DNA from: Lysinibacillus_B sp036662795
Lineage (GTDB): Bacteria; Bacillota; Bacilli; Bacillales_A; Planococcaceae
Direction: 5' to 3'
Length of the DNA stretch: 64,000 nucleotides
Assembly: GCF_036662795.1 (NCBI RefSeq)
Contig: NZ_JBAFWZ010000011.1
Coordinates: 1-64,000 of the forward strand
Of this stretch, positions 8,572 to 16,856 are shown in pieces. A program made the translations under genes and the position numbers. The first letter of the stretch is position 1. Each line of letters opens with the position of its first letter. The notes beneath the pieces were generated by a model, which ran no database searches, was not told the origin of the DNA, and worked only from the letters and a program-made list of their open reading frames with translations.

Positions 8572-8753
8572 GAATGCCTCTCCTTTTTGCCGATAAATTT
8601 TAAATAAAAGTACTTACTGTATATGTGTACCACGTTACAGTGTACCATATAAATGCAATTTTTTCTGCTTTAAACAACAAGACTTTCTTCGGTATCCGAA
8701 ATAAGATATACTAAATAGCAATATTTTCAAAAACCTATGGAGTACAAGTTATC

Positions 8754-9974
8754 ATGCAAAATAGAAAGCACAATTTTATTATCGTTTTTATTTCGAATTT
8801 CATCGTTGCAGCCTCCGCTACAATGATTATGCCCTTCCTATCGCTTTATATTAATACATTTGGCAATTTTACTGAAGATTATGTTCAAAGATGGGCAGGA
8901 CTCGTGTTTGCAGCTACATTTATTACTGCTTTTTTAATGTCACCGATCTGGGGCCGTATTGCAGATAAATACGGTTATAAGCCCATTATGATAATAAATT
9001 GCTTTGGTGTTGCACTAAGTATTTTCCTTATGGGCTATGTGCAAAATGTGGAGCAGTTTTTCCTATTACGATTATTTATGGGAGTCGTGACAGGGTTTAT
9101 TCCAACATCAATGGCCTTTATTAGTAAACATACTCCTAAAGAAATTGCCGGTAAAACACTTGGGACACTACAAATGGGTAGTGTAGGAGGCACATTATTC
9201 GGTCCAGTTATAGGCGGTGCTATGGCAGATGCAGTTGGCTTTAATTACACGTTTATTCTTATCGCTATCGCAATAGGCATTGCCGCCATCATTATTACAA
9301 TTGGTATCCACGAGCCTAAAATTGAAGGTAAAAAAAAGCTTACAGGGTATTCTCGAAGGGATATTCTTACAGCTATTTTTCACCATCGGTTATTGTTCCA
9401 TGTAATGCTTGTCACAATGCTTATTCAAATTGGGAACTTTAGTATCCAGCCCCTTCTTTCACTCTATGTGTCTCACCTAACGCCATCAGAGGAAGTGGCC
9501 TTACTCGCAGGCATTACCTTTAGTGCAACAGGACTTGGCAATATTTTATTTGCACGATTTTGGGGGAAATTAAGCGATCGAATTGGCTATGAAGTCGTAT
9601 TAACGTATTTATTAATCGCATCTGTTCTGTTTATTATTCCACAGGCGTTCGTTTCCTCACTGTGGCAGCTAATTCTATTGCGATTATTATTCGGTATTGT
9701 CGCTGGTGGACTCATCCCCGTTACATCAGCACTTATTCGACGTGAGGCACCGATTGAAGTGCAAGGGGAAATAATGGGCTACAATCAAAGCTTCCGATTT
9801 CTTGGTAATATTGTAGGACCGGTTTTGGGTGGAGTTGTAAGTGGTCTTTGGAATATTGCAGCAGTTTTTTATACAACAGGACTTTTATTTTTCATCGCTT
9901 TTTTGATTATTTCATTACTACGAAAGCTTCCTAAGCAGTACATGGAGGATGTCTTGGAAAAGACGCAGCTCTAA
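8754..9974 (+). CDS. yuxJ: MFS multidrug-efflux-type transporter (YuxJ-like)
   Basis: 406-residue major facilitator with about 12 membrane helices, probably a drug/proton antiporter. The loop 2-3 motif is seen as GRIADKYGYKP (about 67-77) and its second-half counterpart as GKLSDRIGYE; the helix 5 antiporter motif appears as GSVGGTLFGPVIGG (about 142-155). ATG follows TATGGAG. It stands directly before pbpD as in B. subtilis, which supports the yuxJ assignment. The substrate is unknown. Confidence 0.85.
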   Translation: MQNRKHNFIIVFISNFIVAASATMIMPFLSLYINTFGNFTEDYVQRWAGLVFAATFITAFLMSPIWGRIADKYGYKPIMIINCFGVALSIFLMGYVQNVEQFFLLRLFMGVVTGFIPTSMAFISKHTPKEIAGKTLGTLQMGSVGGTLFGPVIGGAMADAVGFNYTFILIAIAIGIAAIIITIGIHEPKIEGKKKLTGYSRRDILTAIFHHRLLFHVMLVTMLIQIGNFSIQPLLSLYVSHLTPSEEVALLAGITFSATGLGNILFARFWGKLSDRIGYEVVLTYLLIASVLFIIPQAFVSSLWQLILLRLLFGIVAGGLIPVTSALIRREAPIEVQGEIMGYNQSFRFLGNIVGPVLGGVVSGLWNIAAVFYTTGLLFFIAFLIISLLRKLPKQYMEDVLEKTQL

Positions 9975-10011
9975 GAGGGCAAGTATTTTTAACTATCAGC
10001 TTCTAACTAAG

Positions 10012-10219
10012 AAAAGCGGAGGCGCCCCGTTCTGCCCCGACAAGTGCTGGAAGGCCCGGCTTTCGACCGAGGGGACGGAGCGACCTCGAGGGGCTGGGCG
10101 CTGGAACTCCCGAATCGAAAGCATCCTTTCCGCTTTCGACCGAGGGAATGAAGCGACCTCGAGGGGCTGGGCGCTGGAGCTAGACACTACCCATATCCCC
10201 AAATACTTATACTTTCTTA
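10012..10219 (+). repeat. Dispersed intergenic repeat, family B, longest copy
   Basis: It starts AAAGCGGAGGCGCCCC and ends ACTTATACTTTCTTA. Its core arms GCGCCC..GCCCCGA and TCGAGGGGCTGGGCGC are complementary, so the RNA or single strand should fold. A 46-bp block (from CTTTCGACCGAGGG through GGCGCTGGA) is present twice in tandem, at about 10060-10105 and 10133-10178. Locally GC-rich in an AT-rich genome. Other copies: 29892-29968 and 38501-38641. Confidence 0.75.
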
Positions 10220-10296
10220 CTCTTTAAAAAATCACATGTTATAAATTGCATGATTATGCTATTCTTTCATTGAAGGTAATTTTTGGGGGATATAAA

Positions 10297-12147
10297 ATGA
10301 AACAAATTTTTGGCTATTTACTTATCTTATGTGCGGTTCCTCTCCTCTTATGGACGGGTAAAAATATGTGGAAGGAATTTGCCGTCGCCGAGCTCCATGA
10401 AACTAAAATTGAATCGGCCATACAGCTACCCGAAGTGCAATCACAGCTACCCGTCACTTTAATCGATGGGAATGGGCATGTTTTTAGCGAGGAGTATGTG
10501 GAATGGCGAGAGCCTCTATCCTATGAAAACATCCCTGAAATGGTGAAGCAAATCTTTTTATTTAGCGAGGATACTGAGTTTTATAACCATATCGGTTTTG
10601 ATGTAAGTGCTATTGCTCGTGCTGTTGTTGCCAATTCCTCTGAGCAATCTGTACAGCAAGGCGGAAGTACAATTACACAGCAGCTTGTTCGTATGCGCTA
10701 TTTATCAGAAGAAAAAACCTATGAGCGAAAATTAGTCGAATTATTTTACGCCTACGAGCTAGAGCAAATGTATGATAAAAAAGAAATTTTAGAAATGTAT
10801 TTAAATGAGATGTTTTTTGGAAATCAAGTATATGGCATAGGCAGTGCTGCTACGTACTATTATGGTAAACCTTTAGCCGAGTTATCGGTTGCTGAGGCAG
10901 CGTTTATTGCAGCCATCCCAAACAACCCTTCACTCTACGATCCGTTAAAAAACTTTGACAAAACAAAGGAAAGACAGGAACGCCTCATTGATACATTAGC
11001 TCAGCATGAGGTCATTTCCACAGAAGATGCGGAAAGCTATAAAGCGGAGTCTATAACATTAAAAGTAAAACAAAAAATTCAGCAATATCCTACATACAGT
11101 ACCTATGTGTTACATGAATTACACTCACTTGTGGCACATCACGAAGGATTCGAGGAAGCACTAAATAAGGCAAAAAGTCTAGAGGATAAAAACATTATTG
11201 AGCAACAGCTCCATGCAACCGTCAACGAATTATTGGCAAATGGGATTATTATTCATACTGCACTCGATCCACAAAAGCAAAAAAAGGATGAGGCGAATAT
11301 AAACAATATTTTATCCCCGTATAGTATCCAAGGAAGTGCAGCTGTCATCGATAATACTACCCGAGAAATTGTTAGCATTTACGGTGGTAAAAATTACGAG
11401 AAATATAACCTACACCGCGCTTATCAAACGCCTAGGCAGCCGGGATCATCGTTTAAGCCGTTAATTGTTTATGCACCTGCCTTTGAAAATACAAGCTTTA
11501 CACCGGGCTCTACGATTAGTGGTGGTCGCTATTGTGTAGGTAATTTTTGCCCAGAAAATTACGGTGGCAGCGTCTACGGCAAGGTGTCCGTTTCAACTGC
11601 ATTTAGCTTGAGCATTAATACGAGTGCATTGCGTCTATTTAATGCGGTTGGCGTAGAAAAGGCGTTTAACTATACTGATCGTTTTAATTTCCAGTCCATT
11701 GTAGATGGGGACCGTACATATGCAGCCTCCCTCGGTGGGTTAACTTATGGTGTAACCTCACTTGAAATGGCTGATGCCTACACAAGCTTTATAGACGGAA
11801 GTTATTTGCAGGCACGAAGCATTCGCAAAGTGACTGATTTAGATGGAAACACATTATTCGCTTGGCCTCAAGAGCGTGACGTTATTTGGTCTACAAAAAC
11901 CGTTCGCTATATGCGCAATATTTTAAGCAATGTTGTACAGAAAGGGACAGGTCAAGGCTTATATTCAAATACTGCCTATATCGGTGCAAAAACCGGCACA
12001 ACAAATGCTTATAAGGATTTCTGGCTAGCTGGATTAACCGAAAATTATACAGCTGCTGTTTGGATTGGTTATGATGAAGGTGAGAGCATGGAAAACTTAG
12101 AGGACAATAAAATTCATTTTGATATTTTCAATGCCATTACAGATTAA
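10297..12147 (+). CDS. pbpD: Class A penicillin-binding protein (PbpD/PBP4-like)
   Basis: A bifunctional peptidoglycan synthase of 616 residues anchored by an N-terminal membrane helix (about 4-20), acting outside the membrane. The glycosyltransferase 51 domain shows EDTEFYNHIG (91-100, catalytic Glu), GGSTITQQLVR (122-132), the RK..E motif near 141 and YLNEMFFGNQVYGI. The transpeptidase domain shows SSFK (Ser near 384), SIN near 438 and KTGT near 565. ATG at 10297 follows GGGGGATA; the in-frame ATG at 10246 has no site. Position after the MFS gene matches B. subtilis yuxJ-pbpD. Confidence 0.92.
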   Translation: MKQIFGYLLILCAVPLLLWTGKNMWKEFAVAELHETKIESAIQLPEVQSQLPVTLIDGNGHVFSEEYVEWREPLSYENIPEMVKQIFLFSEDTEFYNHIGFDVSAIARAVVANSSEQSVQQGGSTITQQLVRMRYLSEEKTYERKLVELFYAYELEQMYDKKEILEMYLNEMFFGNQVYGIGSAATYYYGKPLAELSVAEAAFIAAIPNNPSLYDPLKNFDKTKERQERLIDTLAQHEVISTEDAESYKAESITLKVKQKIQQYPTYSTYVLHELHSLVAHHEGFEEALNKAKSLEDKNIIEQQLHATVNELLANGIIIHTALDPQKQKKDEANINNILSPYSIQGSAAVIDNTTREIVSIYGGKNYEKYNLHRAYQTPRQPGSSFKPLIVYAPAFENTSFTPGSTISGGRYCVGNFCPENYGGSVYGKVSVSTAFSLSINTSALRLFNAVGVEKAFNYTDRFNFQSIVDGDRTYAASLGGLTYGVTSLEMADAYTSFIDGSYLQARSIRKVTDLDGNTLFAWPQERDVIWSTKTVRYMRNILSNVVQKGTGQGLYSNTAYIGAKTGTTNAYKDFWLAGLTENYTAAVWIGYDEGESMENLEDNKIHFDIFNAITD

Positions 12148-12148
12148 G

Positions 12149-12190
12149 GGCTGTAGACAAACTCATAAATTGAGTTTGCCTGCAGTCTTT
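12149..12190 (+). terminator. Terminator of pbpD
   Basis: GGCTG.AG.CAAACTC pairs with GAGTTTG.CT.CAGTC around ATAAATT and is followed by TTTTTAC; it starts two bases after the stop codon. Confidence 0.85.
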
Positions 12191-12219
12191 TTACTTTTAA
12201 AAATAATTCGTAAGAAGCC

Positions 12220-12350
12220 GTTGATTTCCGTTCCAGGCGCTCCCTTTCCGCAGGCACGGCTTCAACTAATTTTTGCGGCGGATCGCCGCAAAAATGGATT
12301 TTCCGCTCATGCTTTCCTGCTGGAGTGTCGCGCCTTTCACTACAATCAAC
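12220..12350. repeat. Palindromic intergenic element, family C
   Basis: The imperfect terminal inverted repeats are GTTGATTTCCGTTCCAGGCG and CGCGCCTTTCACTACAATCAAC-type sequence. At the centre (12270-12294) lies a perfect hairpin, TTTTTGCGGCG-GAT-CGCCGCAAAAA. No coding frame. The left end resembles 2950-2982. It looks like a MITE or REP-like non-autonomous element. Confidence 0.6.
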
Positions 12351-12460
12351 TACTATTGCCTTTTATTTTTCCGTTTGTTGGTAAAACAGGTTTGTGTGTT
12401 TTGTCCTTTGAAGAACTTATAGAATTATGTTGGACTACAAGGCACATTGCAACATAGACT

Positions 12461-12592
12461 TCTGTGGGATAGCGATAATGGAACGAAGGCTAAAATCGTC
12501 ACATCGTGTGATAATTTATCTGTGACGAAAGCGAAGCTGCAGTCACAACGCCTTCGTGCTAACATCGTTTTGCCCCCGAGACACCGCAGAAT
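12461..12592. repeat. Second palindrome-ended element containing a family A module
   Basis: The ends TTCTGTGG and CCGCAGAA are near-perfect inverted repeats. Inside, 12477-12520 matches family A (GAACGAAGGCTAAAATCGTC, then the GTCACATCGTGTGA palindrome) at about 40 contiguous bases. It sits between the pbpD terminator and the DUF418 gene. No gene seen. Confidence 0.5.
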
Positions 12593-12636
12593 AAGTAACT
12601 TTCTTTTCCTTAATTCATTTGCTTCTTAGCACCTGT

Positions 12637-13671
12637 TCACTTTCGTATCGGGAGCCATTTCCAATACGTACCACATCGCCAAAGCCATTCTATCGGACCA
12701 TACTTGAAATATTTAAGCCAAAGTGAAGATGAGATGATTTGTACTACAACTACAAGTAAGCATGCAATTGTTGCAACAGAGTATGAAACAATTTTATCGC
12801 CTGGTATAAACATTGCAATAAGAACCAATATAACGGATTGTCCAATATAATTTGTAAACGCCATTCTCCCAAATGCATTTAGTGGTAATAACAATTTTTT
12901 CACAAAAGGCTCAAGCAAAACAAGACAGCTCACATAAAAAACAGAGAAAATGGGGGCGAACGTCAAGGACAAGTTTGCAAAGTCATAAAAAGCACGATTT
13001 GATAATACTTGTGCTTCGGTTAATTCAACACCTTCCATATAGGTTACTAATCCATCGGTAGGTGCTTTTTGCCATAGAAAAGCGACTAAAATACTCGTTA
13101 CAACAAATGAAAGAACAGCAACCATCATCCATATTTTCCGCCTTTTTATATAGGATTCAAATACACGATACTGTCCGAACGCTAGACCTAGCATCATTAG
13201 GGGCAAGGGCAATAGTAATTTCACTCCAAAAAAGCTCCCTATAATAACGCCTACAATACCTAAAATTAAGTTAATCTGTTTCGGAACCTTGTTAAAGAAA
13301 ACAACAGGTATTCCTAAAATTGCATAAATCAATAAAGCCTCACCAGGGTTTATTAGGTTATGTATTGCTCCTACTAAACCTAAGATCAACATACGTCGAA
13401 AAAAAAGGGCATAAGGACGATCGTTCTTTTCTTTAGCCCTTGATAAAAAAATCCAAATTCCTAATCCAAACAAAAAAGAAAATATAGCGTAAAAACGCCC
13501 TTCAACAAATAAATATAAGAAACGTTGAACCCAAATATCCCCCTGCGTTCCTGATAAATTAATGTTTGAACTCCAAAAAGCAAGTACATTCACGAAAGGA
13601 AGCCCCAGCAGAGCAACCCCTCTAATAGAATCAATAACGTTAATACGATTCGCCTTTATTACGGGCTCCAT
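12637..13671 (-). CDS. DUF418 polytopic membrane protein (YeiB/YrkO-like)
   Basis: 344 residues with about 9-10 hydrophobic segments. The N-terminal RINVIDSIRGVALLGLPFVN (about 9-28) is the start typical of DUF418 proteins, and the C-terminal half carries the conserved FGRMAFTNYIGQS segment (about 267-279) ending in GPIEWLWR near the C-terminus. Some relatives are annotated as acyltransferase-like or transport proteins, but no function is established. Monocistronic on the minus strand. No clear terminator; repeat DNA follows its 3' end. Confidence 0.85.
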   Translation of the reverse strand: MEPVIKANRINVIDSIRGVALLGLPFVNVLAFWSSNINLSGTQGDIWVQRFLYLFVEGRFYAIFSFLFGLGIWIFLSRAKEKNDRPYALFFRRMLILGLVGAIHNLINPGEALLIYAILGIPVVFFNKVPKQINLILGIVGVIIGSFFGVKLLLPLPLMMLGLAFGQYRVFESYIKRRKIWMMVAVLSFVVTSILVAFLWQKAPTDGLVTYMEGVELTEAQVLSNRAFYDFANLSLTFAPIFSVFYVSCLVLLEPFVKKLLLPLNAFGRMAFTNYIGQSVILVLIAMFIPGDKIVSYSVATIACLLVVVVQIISSSLWLKYFKYGPIEWLWRCGTYWKWLPIRK

Positions 13672-14036
13672 TATTTTTTACCTCTTTCTTATGATTTTCA
13701 TACGCGATTCTATTGAGTAGCATGCGTGCCCACAATACTATTCTTTCGCAATTAGAAGCTACGTATAACAAGAGTTAATTATAAAAATAAAATCTTGAAG
13801 AAATAGTGAAGAATAATATGAAGAAATTATTAAAGTTAGGATGCATGTTTACAACGACTTTTTCAGCATCTGACCCATAAATGAAAAAAGCACTTTCCTT
13901 ATTGGAGGATAGCGCCCGTTTGTTGAACAATGCTAAATCATTCCACTTCTACAAATTTACTGCATGAATTTTAGTCTTTATAAAAAACATGGTCTAACCA
14001 TTATGATTAAACCCCTTTCATTAACTTGTTATTCTT
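13672..14036. other. Gene-poor accessory interval with a possible truncated leader peptide
   Basis: No complete gene. On the plus strand 13818-13880 encodes 20 residues, MKKLLKLGCMFTTTFSASDP, which look like the start of an exported lipoprotein cut off by a stop. The ribosome site is weak. The text GCGCCCGTTTGTTGAACAAT at about 13911-13930 resembles GCCCGATTGTTGAATAC at 16077-16093 and GCTCGATTGTTGAATAT at 15481-15497. Confidence 0.35.
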
Positions 14037-14858
14037 CTACATATTTTTGCTTTGTTGCAGTAGCTTCGATACCCCTGTTCTTTCCCATTCTTCTACGGAT
14101 TCATAGGCTTTTTCAGGAGGGTATCCTTTTCCTACAAGAACTCCCATGAGTATAAATTCTTGAAGAATGTGTGTTGCATTAATTCCTCTTTTAACATCTT
14201 CTAACCCTTCGTTGACCAAAAATTCAGTATGCCGAATCCATTCGTCTGGTGTTTTCCCATCAATGACGGGGCTACCATTAGGATGAGCTTCACTGTTCTC
14301 AGTATGGGTTGCATCTGCTTTGGTGCGATGCATTGTGCCAAACGGATGATTAGGTGGTGCATAAATAGAATATAGCTTTAATGGAATATTCCCTATATTC
14401 GTTAAGTTATGCCATGTTCCCGCAGGTATAAAAATTGCAGAATCATCCTGAACATTTCTTGCAAAATCTAATTGATCTTTATTTTTACCCATTTGAGTAA
14501 CACCTTGACCTTGTTCGATACGGATAAACTGATCAACTTCTGGGTGCATTTCTAAACCAATATCTTCCCCAGGATTCAAACTCATTAATGTCGTCTGCAG
14601 GTGGGTTCCAGTCCACAAAGCAGTACGATACGTATTATTTTGCTTTGATGCCTCATTAATATTAATTACAAAGGGATTCCCTCCGTAATCTCTTATTTCC
14701 AACCCATTATTACCATTCATTGCTTGATACGAACCCAATTGATTTAGAAGAATTGGCTCAGAAGGATACCACTGATTTGTGTTCCCAACATAAGGATACA
14801 TCGATACATGACCGTAATATGGATGTTGATATGGACACCCATACCGATGATAATACAT
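14037..14858 (-). CDS. Cupin-domain protein, probably spore-associated
   Basis: 273 residues. A Tyr/Pro/His-rich N-terminus (about 1-35) resembles spore-coat proteins. The central single cupin barrel spans about 75-170: motif 1 is seen as GLEMHPEVDQF followed by G, motif 2 as FIPAGTWHNLTNIGN. The glycine-adjacent His and Glu that bind the metal are partly preserved (H104, H149), so metal binding is plausible. A helical C-terminal region (about 205-270) resembles manganese-catalase-like or coat partner regions but I cannot name it. No signal peptide. Next gene leftward of it is DUF418; CotF-family genes lie upstream, hinting at a spore role. Confidence 0.75.
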   Translation of the reverse strand: MYYHRYGCPYQHPYYGHVSMYPYVGNTNQWYPSEPILLNQLGSYQAMNGNNGLEIRDYGGNPFVININEASKQNNTYRTALWTGTHLQTTLMSLNPGEDIGLEMHPEVDQFIRIEQGQGVTQMGKNKDQLDFARNVQDDSAIFIPAGTWHNLTNIGNIPLKLYSIYAPPNHPFGTMHRTKADATHTENSEAHPNGSPVIDGKTPDEWIRHTEFLVNEGLEDVKRGINATHILQEFILMGVLVGKGYPPEKAYESVEEWERTGVSKLLQQSKNM

Positions 14859-14951
14859 TGCTTCAACCCTTTCAGAAAATGATGTACTATTATATGTTAT
14901 TTTTTAATTCTGTGCTTTTTAAAATTAGCGTTCGGGTTTAAGAGAAATAAA

Positions 14952-14978
14952 AAAAGCCGAAAACAAAGTTCGGCTTTT
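14952..14978 (-). terminator. Terminator of the CotF-family pair
   Basis: AAAAGCCGAA and TTCGGCTTTT enclose a 7-base loop, with a long A-run on the left that becomes a U-tail on the minus strand. Confidence 0.85.
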
Positions 14979-14983
14979 CAAGA

Positions 14984-15250
14984 TTAATTTTGCATGTCAT
15001 TCATTAATTGATTTTTTAGTTGTTGTACGACCTCTTCTGATGCAGGCGCAGCAGGTTTATAGTGTCCTTTTTGAAGGGCATAACTATATAAAGTTCGTTG
15101 ACGCGATTCATCTTGATTTCTCAAACTAATTAATGTTTGTCTTAGTTCAACATTATTCGTTTGTGCAATGATATTCGAGTATCCAGTTAAGCTTGCATTT
15201 AATCCAGCTAGATAATCATTAACCATTTCTTTATCTTGAAACATGTGCAA
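14984..15250 (-). CDS. Spore coat protein, CotF family
   Basis: 88 residues, nearly all helical, no signal. The region MVNDYLAGLNASLTGYSNII (about 9-28) and the following helices with QTLISLRNQDESRQ match the CotF/ferritin-like helical domain of small coat proteins. These are laid down on the forespore by mother-cell sigma factors. ATG follows AAGGAGG, which overlaps the stop codon of the upstream CotF-like gene, so the two are translationally linked. Terminator directly downstream. Confidence 0.85.
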   Translation of the reverse strand: MHMFQDKEMVNDYLAGLNASLTGYSNIIAQTNNVELRQTLISLRNQDESRQRTLYSYALQKGHYKPAAPASEEVVQQLKNQLMNDMQN

Positions 15251-15256
15251 TCCTCC

Positions 15257-15430
15257 TTAGTTTAAATAGGCTATTAAGTCTTGTTGTGCTTGCTTTGCTG
15301 CTTGTGCATCTCTTTCAAAGATTGCTTTTAACTCGGAATCCGTGTAACTTGCAGCATAAGCTTCTAATTTTTTTGGTGCTATATTTATAAACCAGTGTAT
15401 TGATTTCTGAATTATTTCTAAGCAAGTCAT
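15257..15430 (-). CDS. Second CotF-like small protein, uncertain 5' end
   Basis: 57 residues if started at MTCLEIIQ: one helical hairpin (IIQKSIHWFINIAPKKLEAY, then SELKAIFERDAQAAKQAQQD) like the first gene of other CotF pairs. The stop lies inside the ribosome site of the next gene, which argues that it is translated. The start is weak: there is no clear ribosome site, and the hairpin at 15458-15481 stands just upstream. It may therefore be truncated at its 5' end by a past rearrangement. Confidence 0.55.
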   Translation of the reverse strand: MTCLEIIQKSIHWFINIAPKKLEAYAASYTDSELKAIFERDAQAAKQAQQDLIAYLN

Positions 15431-15457
15431 ACTACTTTTGAAGTTAATGCTAAAAAA

Positions 15458-15481
15458 CACAATCCCATTTCTAGAATTGTG
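15458..15481 (-). terminator. Terminator of the 137-residue gene
   Basis: CACAAT and ATTGTG arms with a 12-base loop, followed by TTTTTTAG on the minus strand. The stem is short, so strength is uncertain. Confidence 0.55.
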
Positions 15482-15531
15482 CTCGATTGTTGAATATATT
15501 ATTAACCATTAAAGTATATAGGGACCTACAT

Positions 15532-15945
15532 TTAACTAGTATTCTTCCAAAAACAATCATTTATCATATTACCTACAAACTTATTAAAAATAGAAATAAT
15601 TATTTTCAATTCTACTGCTTTATAAAAGTAGATATATATTGGAGCACTTGTATGAGTTCCTCCACTTTTATTACAAGGAAACACAGTAATAACGTATTGG
15701 CAGGAATCATCCACATTTTTTATTGGAGATTTTACTTTCGTATAGGAAAGTTGAGCAAACCAGTGTGTTGCATAAGGATAGTCAAGTATATATCCTTCAT
15801 GATCTAATTCTAACCTATCATTGATGCCAATCGGTACCATTGCATAATCAATGCACCTGTATCCTCGTCTCTTAAATTTTTCTCTCTTTGCTCTCTTTAA
15901 TACATTGTATTGATTACCTAACTTCTTCTTTAATCTTTTTTTCAT
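15532..15945 (-). CDS. Hypothetical basic protein of 137 residues
   Basis: A very basic N-terminus (MKKRLKKKLGNQY, then KRAKREKFKRRGYRC) is followed by a mixed alpha/beta-looking body with the segment LELDHEGYILDYPYATHWFA and a cysteine in TVFPCNKSGG. No signal peptide or membrane helix. The ATG has a very good site (GAAGGAGACGAG). I do not recognise the family. The basic head could bind nucleic acid or spore components. It belongs to the accessory patch between pbpD and yufK that B. subtilis lacks. Confidence 0.65.
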   Translation of the reverse strand: MKKRLKKKLGNQYNVLKRAKREKFKRRGYRCIDYAMVPIGINDRLELDHEGYILDYPYATHWFAQLSYTKVKSPIKNVDDSCQYVITVFPCNKSGGTHTSAPIYIYFYKAVELKIIISIFNKFVGNMINDCFWKNTS

Positions 15946-16061
15946 TAGAATCTCGTCTCCTTCTTTTTTGAAACGATATTTAGTTGCGATCCTTTTTTTA
16001 CCATAAACACAAAGATAGTAGAGCCCAAAAAGTGTGATTGGGTATTCTTTTTAAAAAAATA

Positions 16062-16093
16062 GTATTCAACAACCTGGCCCGATTGTTGAATAC
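16062..16093 (-). terminator. Terminator of yufK
   Basis: GTATTCAACAA and TTGTTGAATAC form a perfect 11-bp stem around a 10-base loop; minus strand continues TATTTTTTT. The arm text recurs in part at 15484-15497. Confidence 0.85.
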
Positions 16094-16132
16094 GAAAAAC
16101 CGGCAATACAAGGTTTTTATTTATTCGAGGGC

Positions 16133-16699
16133 CTACATAAACGGCAAACTAGCGAGCACTCCGTTATATAACTTAATGATTATGTAAATAATAAAGGTAA
16201 CAAATAAAGTCCAAATAATAATTTCAAAAAATATGAACCCAATCAACCCTGAAAACGACATAAAATGACTCATTTTATATACGGTATATATAAAATATAT
16301 GAAGATTGTTAGAGCAAAAATAATCACGAGTAATAGCATTGATTTCACGCCAATTACAGATAGCAATGCACCAAAGAAAACAATCACATAGCCTCCGCGC
16401 GCTACACTGATTGTTTCACCCTCTTTATCTTTTGAAAAAAACAACATCCCTAATTCGTGAAGCGTTTCCCCGATAAGTTTTAATGCCGAAAATAACATAA
16501 AAAAGCATAGGGCAAATATAATTAGTAGAAAGACGCGTAATTGTAAATCTGATAAAAACTCCCGCATCCCCCCGTATACACCGATTGCCTGAAACAAGCT
16601 CATCGATTCTGCTACAGCATAAATACCAAAAGTTAGACTAAACAATATAATCGAAAACAATGGTAAATAGCCATATAAATATGGATTTTTCATGAACAT
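16133..16699 (-). CDS. yufK: DUF5366 membrane protein YufK
   Basis: 188-residue integral membrane protein with about five hydrophobic helices and a short charged loop (FFSKDKEGETISVARGG, about 89-105). Function unknown. It stands divergently before the mrp operon; in B. subtilis yufK also lies in the yuf/mrp region. Two starts are possible: ATG at 16699 or ATG at 16693; the GAGGT site fits the second slightly better. Strong terminator downstream. Confidence 0.78.
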   Translation of the reverse strand: MFMKNPYLYGYLPLFSIILFSLTFGIYAVAESMSLFQAIGVYGGMREFLSDLQLRVFLLIIFALCFFMLFSALKLIGETLHELGMLFFSKDKEGETISVARGGYVIVFFGALLSVIGVKSMLLLVIIFALTIFIYFIYTVYKMSHFMSFSGLIGFIFFEIIIWTLFVTFIIYIIIKLYNGVLASLPFM

Positions 16700-16804
16700 T
16701 TTACCTCATTTTTTTTATTCCTTCATATTTATAATAACGAATGAAAGAGCCAGACCGCAACTACTGAAATCTATACTTGGCATGCATTCACCCTATTTTT
16801 AAGG

Positions 16805-16810
16805 TATAAT
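16805..16810 (+). promoter_or_regulatory. Candidate -10 of the mrp operon
   Basis: TATAAT lies 46 bases before the mrpA ATG, preceded by GG. No good -35 is spaced 16-18 bases upstream (ATGCAT occurs there), so an activator or a different sigma requirement is possible. Confidence 0.4.
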
Positions 16811-16856
16811 TGTTACCGTTATCAAAAATGTACATTTTGTGAAAGGAGGAGCTCTC

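Noticed and set aside
10012..10219. Coding frames in both strands of the GC-rich repeat
   Set aside because: They are made entirely of repeat family B, lack ribosome sites and are not kept open in the other copies.
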